In this document: positions 39,298 to 51,900 of the stretch, piece after piece
Layout of the letters: every line of letters begins with the position of its first letter
How positions within the stretch are numbered: the stretch's first letter is position 1
Source of the DNA: Diphasiastrum complanatum
Lineage: Eukaryota > Streptophyta > Lycopodiopsida > Lycopodiales > Lycopodiaceae
Direction: 5' to 3'
DNA length: 64,000 bases
NCBI GenBank assembly: GCA_029204225.1
Contig: CM055109.1
Coordinates: 47,238,184 to 47,302,183, forward strand
Position numbers and translations under genes: made by a program
Notes under the pieces: model-generated
What the model was told of the DNA's origin: nothing
What the model saw: the letters and a program-made list of their open reading frames with translations, nothing else
The model's database searches: none

Positions 39298-39614
39298 AAG
39301 TTTTTGAAACAAAAAATGATAGTTTCATACATTTGTTAAAAGTTACTCTGTAAATTTCATACGTTGCTTATGCCCTAAGACTGATCAATATGGCTTCTAC
39401 CTTGATACAGTTTGGTACCTAGGGCAAAACGTATTGCCATTAAAGTAAACTATGGTTGGGAAGATTGGACGTATGTTATGCAATTAGATTTATGCTGATA
39501 AAGTAATAAATCTTGTTTCGAACATGGATAACAACTGATGCTCAGCTACAACACATGTTTGTGTTGTGAAGGGTTTGGTCTTGAGATGTCAAGAGAGACT
39601 ATGTGAAATCTTTT

Positions 39615-39618
<4 letters not shown>

Positions 39619-39687
<69 letters not shown>
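39619..39687. repeat. (CT)n microsatellite
   Basis: 69 bases of perfect CT. Confidence 0.97.
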
Positions 39688-39692
<5 letters not shown>

Positions 39693-40322
39693 AGATAAAA
39701 AGAGGCCCAAATCTATTCACGATAGTAGAAACCTTTTGGAAATCAATCGTGAAGCTTGCAAAAATGACATGGCACAAATTTGGATAGAGAGTGAGTCTTG
39801 CAATGAAGTTGGTGTTGGGTGCACATCCGATGATGCATTGTTGAAGCTCATATTCAAAGGTGTTGCATAGCAAAATCAAGCCAACCATTTTTTCTACATA
39901 AAGTGAGACTTCCACCCCCACCCACCCAATTTTTTTTCCTAGATAATTCAAAAAAAAAAAATTTCCACATAGTACTCGTGTGGCATCAATGCAAAGTACT
40001 ATCCATTTTCATTTGATTTTTACTATGGCATGATAATCCACGCCAATTTTGAAGCTCTGGAACTTCTCTCGGCTACAAGCGTTAGGCCAAGAGGGCAATT
40101 GTCTCTAAAAACTTTCTTACATGGATAATCCATGTGCCAGTATCCATGGCTATATCCACGAAGATCCATGACTATATCCACAAGAGCATCTTCTGGCTTG
40201 CCTAACGCTTCTTTGCATGTGTCTAAATATTAACTATGGGTCTTTATAGATTCAGTGAACCAACACTAGATTTTCAAATTTTAGCTGATCCTATCCCATA
40301 ACATAAGAAACAGTTTTATATC

Positions 40323-40565
40323 TTAGCTTTTTCGTAGTTTATGCTGTGAAATTACCAATCTCTCCTTTACACACTTGGTTACCAGATACTCATGGAGAAG
40401 CACATTATAGGACATGTATGCTCTTGGTTGGAATCCTTTTAAAAATGGCATATTTTGCCACTGTTTTTGTGGAGGGCAATCATTTTCTTGAGTCTCATCC
40501 TGCGGCCACCTAATTGCTCCACGACATGTCAAAGAGCTCTCAAGATCGTCGACAAATATTGAGCC
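40323..40565 (-). pseudogene. Possible terminal exon or gene fragment, unrecognised
   Basis: The minus-strand frame is open for about 78 codons: [74 protein letters not shown]. It then reads either into a stop at 40323 or to a GTAATT donor after KERL. The composition (Trp, Pro, Tyr spacing) looks like conserved protein rather than random sequence. I cannot name it, and no neighbouring exon was found. Confidence 0.3.
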
Positions 40566-41516
40566 AATATCCCAACATCCAGAGTTTAATCAAGATTCAC
40601 AATCAAATAAAACGACACCTTGATCTAATTTTTTTTTGACTTAGAAGATCATGACCTTATTTGTAACCTAATCTTCTACATGTGTACACATTGTCACATC
40701 CTTTTGAAATCCGACTATTCACGATTAAGAAACGCATAATTAGTAGCAATTGTCACCATCGATTAAGCATCAATAGATATCGCAAACAACAATAAAATAG
40801 CAATATAGAGTCAAGGAATATAAATATGCCAAGGTGGTAAAGTAAGAGATTGATAACGTGCATTTACAAGTTTAATAACAATTGGCTATCTCTAATACTA
40901 AGGTAGGACAATCAATGTCTGCTCACTCAAAATCCTCAAATAATTTAATTTCTAAAATTATGTTATCTTCTACATTATGAACATTGACATTACATTGTCA
41001 ACTCCAGCCTTTAATCAACATTTTTTGTAATTTTATATAAAATATATATTGTTTTAATAATGTTCAAATCAAGAGTAGTGTCCATATTAAAATTTGTTTA
41101 TTGTTGTCGTGCTTTTGAGCGTTTGAATTCTTGTCTCAAAATTGATTTATTAAAGTTCTTGATTGCTTGCCTGAGAAGATATTGTTTGATGATTCTTTAC
41201 TTGGCATACAATAGTATTATCATTCTTGTTGCATTTGTTTCTTTGTCATGGATCAATGATTCTTAAGCCTCGCTCCATAGCTCTTGACTTGCTCATGATT
41301 TTTATCCATCTCATGTTGTCTTCTTCTTAATCCATGATGGAGTTACGATTTCTCCAAGTTTCAAACATATATGACCATAGTTACAAATGAAGCCACAATT
41401 GATCTAAAGCTAAGCTATGAAAGCATCACATAAGCAAGACTTAATCCTAGAAAGCAGAAAAGAGAGCGACTCTCCCCGACACAAAAAAAAAACCCAACTG
41501 CCGAAAAGATACTGGA

Positions 41517-41975
41517 TCAAACAACAGCAAGCCCTGGTGCATCAACAACTAGAGCAGCATCTGATGTAGAGGAATCAACAAGTGCAGCAAGAGCACGATC
41601 CTGATCCGCAAGTGATGGTGTATGATAAAATACATCAATAGGCTCCCATGTGGCCTCCTCAACAAGACAACCATCCAACTGGACCAAAAACTGAATCTGC
41701 CGACAACATCGTCTATGGTGAAGGCGAACCTGGTGAATGGCAGCTGGTAAGAAAGGGAACAGCTCAGGATCAACATCATGGTGACAAAGGGAACATCTTG
41801 GCCGCATCATCGGATGACCCATCGAAACTGGCCGCAAGTGTAATCCCAAAGTACACACCAGGCGCACAAGTGAGGAATAGAAGAAATGCACTGGAACAAG
41901 GAATAGGATCCCCAATATCGTAACAAGCATCGGATCAATATCCACATGTAGCTGGGAATGAGTATCAAAGCACAT
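41517..41975 (-). pseudogene. Gypsy integrase C-terminal, chromodomain-like fragment
   Basis: The minus-strand frame contains RCRQIQFLVQLDGCLVEEAT then WEPIDVF and SLADQDRALAAL. VQ(W)xG...(E/D)ATWEP is the core of the chromodomain at the end of chromovirus integrases; here the aromatic Trp after VQ is Leu. The N-terminal 60 residues are not alignable by eye. Confidence 0.6.
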
Positions 41976-43200
41976 ATGAGCAATACTGAACTATATGGCG
42001 ACAACATCCCCAAAAACTATCCGAGAGAGGAGAAGGAAATCTCTCAAGGTACTTCGATGGTCTCGGAAAACCAGAACAAAGTGGCAACTCAACATCGGAG
42101 ACCAAGCGATATGGAGCAACCTGAAATAACGAGGAATCTGAAGATCACCTGGACAAACAATAGTTGGAACGGAGGCAATAACCCAAGCCTGATCAGGATA
42201 TGCCAAGCCTGACAATGAGCAACAATCCAAGGAACAAATAGAGAGCCACAAGCATAATCATAGATATATCCGCACCATAGGCGATCAGTAATATGGAAAA
42301 ATCAACAGTCCAAATGGAAACGAAGCTATACGTAATAACCAAGAATGCCATATATTCATAGCATCAGCATGGCTGTAGCAAACCTATATGTAGAAACACA
42401 AGAAGACTAAAGGATGCCCGTATACTCATCCAGAAAAATCTCATCATATAAATACCCTAGATAAGTAATAGTGACCATCTGGCAAATATCCTTAGATGAA
42501 AAATGTGTAACGGTAAGGGCCAAAGACGCATGAATCATGTAAGGAACCACAGAAATATCATGAGGCGATTCACAAACCTCAAACAGAGATCCATGGAGTA
42601 AAATGAAAGAAGATACAACCTTATCACCAATAGCAAGGGAACCATCAAACGTGGACCTGTGAAGAACCCCATAGAAATTAGCAAGAACATCGGCCATAAC
42701 AGACTCAAGAGATGGAGATATAGAGACCAATGGAGAAGATACTGCACCAACCACCGAACTAGGAGGGCTATCTGAAGTATGCGCAAAAACAATAGTAGAA
42801 ACACCACCAAGGTATACGGCCTGAATATCAATGAAACCAGGAATGACCACTGAATACAATATCTGTGAATCAAAGCATATAGACACAAGGCACACAACAA
42901 CAACTTGTAAATTCGGAGCAGCATCAACCTGAGAAAGAGGACGCAAGGATGGTGCAGCTAGTAAAATCCACCAATAAGGCCAAAGGCCAACCATATAGTC
43001 TAAGTGTCACTAATGAATAAAAAGAGCCCAAGGCCTGCTTATGCATAAAGTAAAGTAAATGTAAATGGACACGGCGAATGTAATGAGCCAAGTCCATAAC
43101 TACCAAAGATAATAGAAGAAAGAGGTGTCTGGTAAAGAGATAGACAAGCTTATTCACTAGAGCTTTGTTGATGACTTTACACATCGAGATTGGTTTGTAG
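41976..43200 (-). other. Stop-poor region with a 195-codon minus ORF, unrecognised
   Basis: 42994-42407 is open for 195 codons on the minus strand and a second minus frame is open at 42927-42535. The longer ORF is Val/Ser/Leu-rich (SISPSLESVMADVLANFYGV). It probably belongs to the retroelement whose chromodomain-like end lies just downstream, but no integrase or RT motif can be read. No host gene is claimed. Confidence 0.3.
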
Positions 43201-45264
43201 TCACTCAAAGAAGAGGAAGGCCAAGTTTTAGCTAATCAATTGGATGAGCCCTTCATCAATAAATGTAGGAAAAGGACAAGGAGATACTAGCCAAGTTAAC
43301 CAAATCAAGAATGTTACTCTTCAACGAAACTCAAAAGGCAAAAAAAAATTCAAAGCTAGAGCAATTAAGTCCAAGGGCTTTGTTTTGAATAGATGTTATA
43401 AGGAGTTTTCTAGCTCAATCAAGGTTAAATTGTTAGTGTAGATGTCACTATAGCATCAACATATTGCACTAGAGACTTCTAGGAGATCGGGGCTAAAAGA
43501 AAGGGAATAAAAAGAATCGATGAAAAAAACTTAAAACTTTATAAAATACTTAACAGAAATAAAAGAGATTCTCATCAGCTAATCAATGGAATATATATGT
43601 TGATGATGAGTCCAAACGCATGATGATCATCAACTTTTTCAAGCTCACAATACATTTCAAGGTCATGGAAAAGAGTTGGCTCAAGTTGCTCAACTTCGAA
43701 GATTGAGATACAAGTAACGATGCCCTTAAGGTGTCAAACAAGGAAGAGAAGGGTCTAAAGGCTTTACCCCTTTTTTGAAAAGATCCCAAGCAAAATAAAT
43801 CTCGTCATAAAAGGAAGAGACTAGTCATTTGGTAGGGTGATGATTTTAATCGCCTCCTTATTCTTGAAGAGGGAGATGCTCATTATGAAAATTTTATTCT
43901 TGTGAAGGAAGTTTAAGGCCAAGCAAGAAAGAGCAACAAAAAACAATTGGAGAGTAATAAAATTCAGCATGGGAGCTAAGAATGTAAATCCAACGAACAA
44001 AACTAGATTTTTAGACACAATAGAGTCTAGCTGTTAGCCAACAGTTTAAGCAAGTATGATGACAAGAGCTATTGGTACTGCTTCCAAATTGTCAACGATG
44101 TTGTATTTGGAGGAAAATTCAAGTCAAATCAACTTTCCTTATGGATTGACTATAATTGGAACACAAGAGGTACACATTGAAGTCACACAAGACAGTCAAA
44201 TTCTCATCTTGGATGTCAGGGAGGGAAGGCCAAAAATTCAACCGATCATGTCTGGTCTTGTTGCAAGCATAGTTCTTGAGGATGGAAAAGAGAAAATACA
44301 ATTTTTTGATGTAATGAAAGTCCAATGTCTGGCGGGATATAAAAGAGAGTTGGTGATCTTCTGGTCATCAATGGACACAAAGATAAGATTTTCAAAATGC
44401 CGTGAAACAACGTTTTGAACTAAAGTAAATCACCATAAAAATTAAATTGCAATCTATTTAAATTGAATTAAATATAATTCTGACACTCGACACTTTTGTC
44501 ACATGTTAAGAAAAATTGATAGTTGGATTCTCTATAAACGTTGACTTTCTGGAACATTGTCATGTATGGAGACCCAAATATATAAGAATATTACAGTTCC
44601 AACACCTGAAGCTGTGGAAGTGTTTTTGCTAGCTATGATGGAAGAGAGTGGGATCCAGTTCATAGGTACAATGTTAGTGCAATACCTATTGCCGTATGGT
44701 AATACATGTGGTGGTAAGCTAAAGGAGCAAATTCATCCACTTGCTGGGCATGATCAAATCAACATCATATATATGGAGGCTATTTTTTAGGTATTCTATT
44801 TCTTTCCTACGTAGTTGCCACATGTGAGTTGGAGACAGAGAGTTGAATGTGATTTTCAACAGCTTAGATTACAAATGATTGATTTGAAACTCCATTGCAT
44901 TACATGTGTTTGAAAAGGTAAAATTTCAATGGAGTTTCCAATCACCCGAAACAACTTAAATCATCCAATTTTGCACTGGTTTTTATATTTTAATCATCAA
45001 TGTCAGCCTTCAAAAGCAAAAACACTTTGGTGAAATATTTTTGAAAAAGAAACTCAAAGTTCAATGGCACTAACATGGCACTAAGAAATTCAAAGTTCAA
45101 TGATGTAAAAATGTGTCAATATGGACCTGTGTATAGCACGAACCTGTTTCTTGCAATGTCCGAATGTAAAAAGCAGATAACATGTGAGTTGTAACTGCTC
45201 TTGCTTTACATAAGCAACAGCAACAAACAGTGGATTGGAAAGAAAAACCAGGAAGGAGCACAGA

Positions 45265-45268
<4 letters not shown>
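43201..45268. other. No gene seen (about 2 kb)
   Basis: The longest ORF is 120 codons (44056-44418, plus) and has no motif. AT-rich, no splice context. Confidence 0.4.

Positions 45269-45356
<88 letters not shown>
45269..45356. repeat. (CT)n microsatellite, 88 bases
   Basis: Perfect CT repeat about 390 bases downstream of the PUX7-like stop codon, so possibly in or near its 3' UTR. Confidence 0.97.
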
Positions 45357-45357
<1 letters not shown>

Positions 45358-45748
45358 AATAGTAGAAAGGAGTCCTTGAACCTCCTTGCTTTAGAATGTG
45401 CAACCTAGAAAGGTGTTAAATACCACCAAGCTCAGAATTCACAACCTCTTAAAAGATCTATTCATACCTCAGTTACAAAAGAGATTGTTCAAATTTACCA
45501 GGGGGACGTTATGTTTCACTGATGCCAGAAACCAACATTTCTGGTACCATCTTGCCCACATATATACATCGACCAGGCATCCACACCTACTTGACCAATT
45601 TGTACCGGAATACACTCCTGAAAGATGCCTGAATGGGCAGTCAATAAAGGATCATGCCAGAATAACCCAACGTTTGACAGCTTCCAAAACAAGCATACGA
45701 ACTAGCCATAATACGCATGCAATGTGGAACATATAAGCACTGTGAGAA

Positions 45749-45943
45749 TTACTCCCAAGTCATTGCAAGCATTGTATTTGCAACTCCTGATTCTTCAATG
45801 CTCAAAGTTGAGTTGTAATTTAGTGAATCATTGGCTCCAGGTATAGTATGCGTGAGACGAAATGATCGGCCTTCTGACACTTCCTTCACTTGAGAGCAGC
45901 AGAAGGACCAAAGAAACTACAAAATGTTCCAGTGAAAACAATG

Positions 45944-45985
<42 letters not shown>

Positions 45986-48900
45986 TGTTGCTACCCAGGA
46001 AGTTTAAAAGTAATGCGCTACTAGCATCGAGCTGCAGTTCTTATATGAAGAATGTAAAATACCAATACAAGACCAAGTATCCTCAAAGCACAACTAATAT
46101 AATCAGTTCAAAGAGCAGCAAAGAGTCTCAAAGTCAAAAAGGCACAAATCATTGAGACTGCTGTCTTCAGCCTGTCTAGTTGGTAAACTAGAACATAATA
46201 GGGAAGTAACATGTGTACTAAACTGGCTTGGGTATAAATAAAAAGCAATTGAAAAGGTCTGAATCATGTTGACAATGAGGCATTTGGAGGAACGAAGGGT
46301 GAAAACAGATCTTTCGGAAATGAAGCATCTCTCAAAAGCCTGACATTTAGGAGGGAAACTAAAAACAGCAATACATCTGCCATTCTATCCAATGCAAGCT
46401 TAAATGGATTCCACCTATATATTTTTCTCATAAACACATACTTCCGTTGACAACAACATTTACAGACTTCAAACAATGTCAGAATTGAAACGCTTAAAAC
46501 TTGGAATGTACTAACATTTTGGCCTTGTGGTCGAAAGGTTCAATAACTTCTGACACAGGCAACAGGACCATCTCAAAGACAAGGAGATTGTTGGAAAGCC
46601 TGACACGTGTCCCACAGCTACAATGTCAGACCTCTTAGGAATTACATTCACCTAAAAGAGCACTGGGGAGTTCGTCTACAACCACCTTACTGGTAGTTTC
46701 AATTTTCACTCTTGATGAGTGATCAGTAACTTCCCCTTTCCCATATTTGTGCATTCAAATTCTTGGAAAAGCAACACGCACATAGTGATGCATCTAATGG
46801 TACCAAGCCAATTAAAAGAATCTAAGAATGCCAAATAGCTGATGAAAAAGCAAAGAAGATAAGAAACACATAATGAAGGCATTTTTACATACTAAAAATA
46901 ATTGCTGATGCCTATTTCTATGGTCTACAGTGGATGTTAACATCTATTGATTTTCTGCTAGAAATTTACATCAGACAGTCCTTGTGCTCCTTTAGCGTGT
47001 ACAATCCTACTGGCAGAAGCATTTATATCATGAAAGTCCTCATTCGCGTTGGGAAGACATAGGATGGGATTTGGACCTAGAACTGCCTTCGGCATCCTAA
47101 CAATTTCTGTTGCCTCAGATTTGATGGATCAATTGAGCTAGTTATGCGGAATCGATATTTATCTTTGCTAATAAGCAGAATGCCTCATGAATGCATGCAC
47201 TTCGGTCCTACTCAAAGATGCATTGGCCTTTTCGATATGTCATATGGCATACAAGCTATTGTTACCTGTTGCAGTTCTATGGCAAAATTTAACTACACAT
47301 ATACACACTATTAGCAATCACCTCCTCTCATATAATTGCGATACACATCTTTATTGCTTCCTAGAACATCTATCATTCAGCTATGATGCAAATGAGTATA
47401 CAAGACAGTTGGATTTTTTCAGCAGTGTTGCAGCAGTATTTATCTGACAATTCTATTAAAAGCTATTCTCTTATGTTTGACATTTATGCTTTAAATTGCT
47501 TCAAAATTGTTAGTGCTATCCTTTGTTAAGAGTTAAGACCACGCAATGAATGTTTCCAAGTGTTCCTTGTTCTTGAGAAGCGGTCCTTGGAGATGGTATT
47601 CAATGTAGCATGGGATTTATGCAGCTAAGCTCTTGCTGGATCCTTGGTTCTGTTGTTCATATTGATCTGTTTATGTGCCATTACTTAGTATTTTAATTCT
47701 TTGTTCTACAAAGTTCAAGCTCTTAAATTATAGATAGTAAGAATGCTAGGAGGGAAAAAATAGGCCTAGAGAGCAAAAAATGAGCCAATATGGAAAATAA
47801 TTGGTCCAAAAGCTCAAGATAAGAGGGGGAACGGCTGGGAACAAATGGGAACGTGTTGCCTGCAACGGGGACGTTCCCCCCTGTTATGGGAAGTTCCCCA
47901 TTTCCAGCGCGTGGGAACGTGCTCCTTAGTAACTATGATTTATATGTCGTTCATTATTTTCTGGCTACTACACATAACATTTTGGCAACTTTGGTCTCCA
48001 GACACCTATAAATAGGCATCAAGTCTCATCCTTGCATGATCGACTAAGAATAAATTACTCTACAGTGAGCTGAATTTTTTTTGCTGCTTGTGGCAAATTG
48101 GATCTTACATGTATCACTCATGGTAATCTCAATATAAACTTTCATATGCCTTGGCTGGAGTATGTGTCATATGAACAACAACATAGCTAGAGCTGATATT
48201 CACTTTAGGTAGTACAAGGTCTGGTGAAGGTGATGACTGTATAGGTGTCATGTATTGCTTAGAGCAGGCTGCACCTGCTGCCAGAAAGTCTTGCGTCTGC
48301 TGATTAGACTCATGCATAGAGGAATGTACATGTTGCTCTATGCTATCTTATGATTGGTGCATAGAATCTACATCTGCTATGTAGAATGCTGCAAGTCTTA
48401 TTGGTGCCATTCATTCCAGCACCAAGTCTCTTCTTAGATGGATACTAGCAGTGGCTTGAGTCGATGGCATGGTGGCACAAATAATGTGCAAAGGGCAGAA
48501 AAAAATCATTTACCAGTAGCAGCTTCACTTGCCTCGAACAGAGGAAGATGGCCCCAGATAGTTGACACCGTCTGGCTTATGAGATACAGCAAGCAAGCAT
48601 TGTTCCATGAGTACAATGACAAGTTCGGAGTTGACTTGCCTCTTTCCAACCTCAGATGAGATTATTCTCAAATATATTTCAGTGCTTCACCTCCACTTGG
48701 CACTATCATATTTGAATCTTTCTTAGATTGAGGACCTTGACCGCGCTATATCACTTTCTACAATTTTGGAGTACAAATATCTGGACCTTGACATGCCTAC
48801 ATCATCTCTATTGTGTTCCACATCGGAAATAAGCACCATGGTATACTTCTAATACTTTCTGCTTTTTGTATGCATCCTCGACAACTTGATCTACAACTAC

Positions 48901-51900
48901 TTCCCTTCCTGAGTTATTTTGATGATATAATCCAGTCGAGATGGCTGAGATCATTGGAGGGACTTACGTTGTTTTGCTAGATAGAGCAACAACTTCTCTT
49001 TACACACATGAAACTGATATGGGGATGACTTGGAGTTATACACTCATCTTACTGATGAGACACCAGATATTCCTACTATTATTCATGATGCAGAGTGTCA
49101 ATCCATGGCTGGCAACACCCAAGCACCTGGCCTATGGCCAATCATTGTAAGCTTCACCACTAGACCAATAAAAACGTGGATCATGAGTCGTCCTTCCTGA
49201 AGATCCAGTGGTCCTATGCTCATTGTGGAAAGAACTCTGGCCTCAGAGAATAGAATGCCAAGTTCAGGAGAATCTCAACCTAGGTGAATCGGAGAAAGCT
49301 TGGTTCTTGCTCCATCATCAGTCATTGACCTTGCTGTTTGTGTGACTAGTTTGCCCCTACAAAAGCTAGAGCCATTCATCCTAGTTGAATCTGCAATGTT
49401 CTGGTCCTTCTGGAAGTGAAACTAAGTAACATTTAAATAAAGTTTCCATTCTCAAAAGGGTTCACTTACGACAAAAATGCTTTGAAGGATTCAGAAGACA
49501 ATCAATGATATGATGTAAAGAGTTTATCAGTAGGAATCAGGAAATACGCTTCTCGGTGCTTTTCATATTGTTGAGAAAATACCTTAATTGGATCTGAACG
49601 TAGAAATCTCCGCTGTCCCCGTTTTCCATCAGGAAAGCGTACTCCAACTCGACAAACACCTGGATAATCAGCATTTGGCTCTTCTGGCAAAACTGGAAAT
49701 GAAGGTCGTTGCACATTCTTCACAGTAGCATCCTCTTGAAACAGGTTCCCTGCTGTTTGTCCTTTTGAAGGTTGCACTTTATCAGTCTCTTCTGTGTTTA
49801 CACCCTCTAAAGATGCAGCCAATGCGTACTGCAGTTCTTCATCCTCATCAAAATCTTTACCTGCAAATGCAATTTTATTTTAGTTATAGCCAAGTAGTTG
49901 AGAAAACTAAAATTTGAGACCCTTGAACCAGGCTACTTCTGAAAGGGTGTGATTGAATAAGCTAACAAAAAATACTTATAAAAGCTTTGTTAAAATTCTA
50001 CTGTTGACTCGCCATAGATGGTTACTTGGGTACAATACCTTTTGCTACTTAAAGACTCAAGAGCTAGACCAAATCTCAAGCACATCTTTATCCGTAATTC
50101 TCAAAGTGCTTAAAGCTGCTCATAGCACACTTTATACTCTTTCATATATCTGACGTGATAGGAATTTCACACTGCTTGTACAACGAAGCCTCACTTTTTA
50201 TCATCCATGACATTTTCTCTTGCAGATCTCCCACGAGCTGATCACTATGCGATGCAATCAGAGAGTCCATATGGTGATCAGCCTGACTTGTATGAATAGC
50301 ACCACAGAAAAGAGCACCATTGAGCTACAGGATAATTAAATCTATGAATGAACACATATGTGATGGGTAAACACAAAGTATCTTCTAATCAACTTGAGAT
50401 GACAAAAACGGGTTTTGGGGCATACTTAGCAAGGATTGGCTAGATCTATTAATAAGTTCCTGCGAGTGTAGCAACCAAGCCACTTCGGATGGGTTTCCAA
50501 ACTTGCTTAAAACGCGCCTGTTTTGAACCTCAGAAATGTGCCCAGGCCCCATTCCAAACCTCATCAGTTCAAAGTTTTTCTTCCTGAGGCCCAACCAGGA
50601 TATTTTTTCATCACTATTGAGCTCAAGATACTTATAAGTTGTATTTGAATTTTTCTTCAAGAAACACACTCACACTCTCACTGATAGTGACATATTCTAA
50701 ATATATTGTCTTCTTGAGTACCACTTTCATAACAAAACCTCACATAATTGCAATACTATAATGAAATGATTTCCCAAACTATCAAGAAAACATGAGCGAA
50801 GTGATTCCAGCCATATTCTCAATCAAGTCAGATAAAGCCTAGCTTGAAAGGGACGCGTGGGATTCTTTGACTTTCCAAATTAACCAAAAAAAACTTGCAG
50901 TTTTAAATCGAACTACTCCAAGATTCTGAAGAAAGAAAAAGTAAATGATTTCAGATCATTTTACCCTGATTAAAATGTACCTTTAGGCAGACTAATGTTA
51001 TACTAAGAACATACATTATATTGGGGGGGAATAGTGGATACATACTTATTACTAAGTTCAAAGCCTAGGTCTTGGCATCTTGTACAATAGACTCAAGGTA
51101 TATATAGATATCTCAGTTATTCACATTAATGGAGGTTTGATATACAAGTTGATATCAGGGTTTGTGTTGTGTGTATGTACATCAATATTCAACTTCATTT
51201 TCACTCATTCCAAGAAATTTGATTGGATTAAGGTTGACATCTGTAAGTTAGAATACTAAAAAGTTCGAATTCCAGAATTTTAAGTCAGCTGGGTTTCATG
51301 CTTGGACCTATTATGGTTGTAATAATATGTATCTATAACAGACCTCTCACAACAGAACCTTAACGATATCAGAAAAGTAAGCCAAAAGCTTTTTGAGCAC
51401 CATAATCTAAAATAGACTAGAACCACTTTGAGTATTCGGGATACAGAAGTCCTATGGGATTCAAGTTGACTGAGAGCTATAATTATTTTCAAAAAAAGAG
51501 AAAGAAACATGGAGCAAGCAATGATCTTGAAGTGTCCAAGAAGAGAGAAACAATCCATGATAGAGTAGATCCAATAGAAACCAAAATGCAAGGCAAAACA
51601 CTTAACTACAATCAAAGGTAAATAAAGCAATCTTACTTTTGATATTCCAAAGAACTGCCATGAACCCTGAGCAAAATCTTTCACCAAAAGGTTCCTTATT
51701 TATAATCATTCATAATAGAGATCCTTTTCTGTACAAAGAAGTCTCACAAATTACTTTGCAGAGGGCATCACCTTGTGTAGAATTTACAAGTCCCTGTACT
51801 ACAGATTCTCTTGGCCTTTTTGGAGGAGGATTAGAAGGCAGTTGTTGTTCCATTGGTCCTTTGTCCATGAATGGTACCAGATCCTGCATAATATTTGACT

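Larger units (their letters stand above)
39298..41516. other. No gene established; (CT)n and one possible exon
   Basis: Contains (CT)n at 39619-39687 and the possible exon at 40323-40565 listed below. The remainder is AT-rich, with ORFs under 90 codons and no motifs. Confidence 0.4.

Noticed and set aside
45398-45736. A 112-codon plus ORF just beyond the PUX7-like stop codon
   Set aside because: No motif; it is antisense to the probable 3' UTR and has no splice or promoter support.
50385-50669. A 94-codon minus ORF as an extra PUX7 exon
   Set aside because: The flanking exons already join in phase to give a family-typical sequence; nothing in the ORF resembles UBX proteins.
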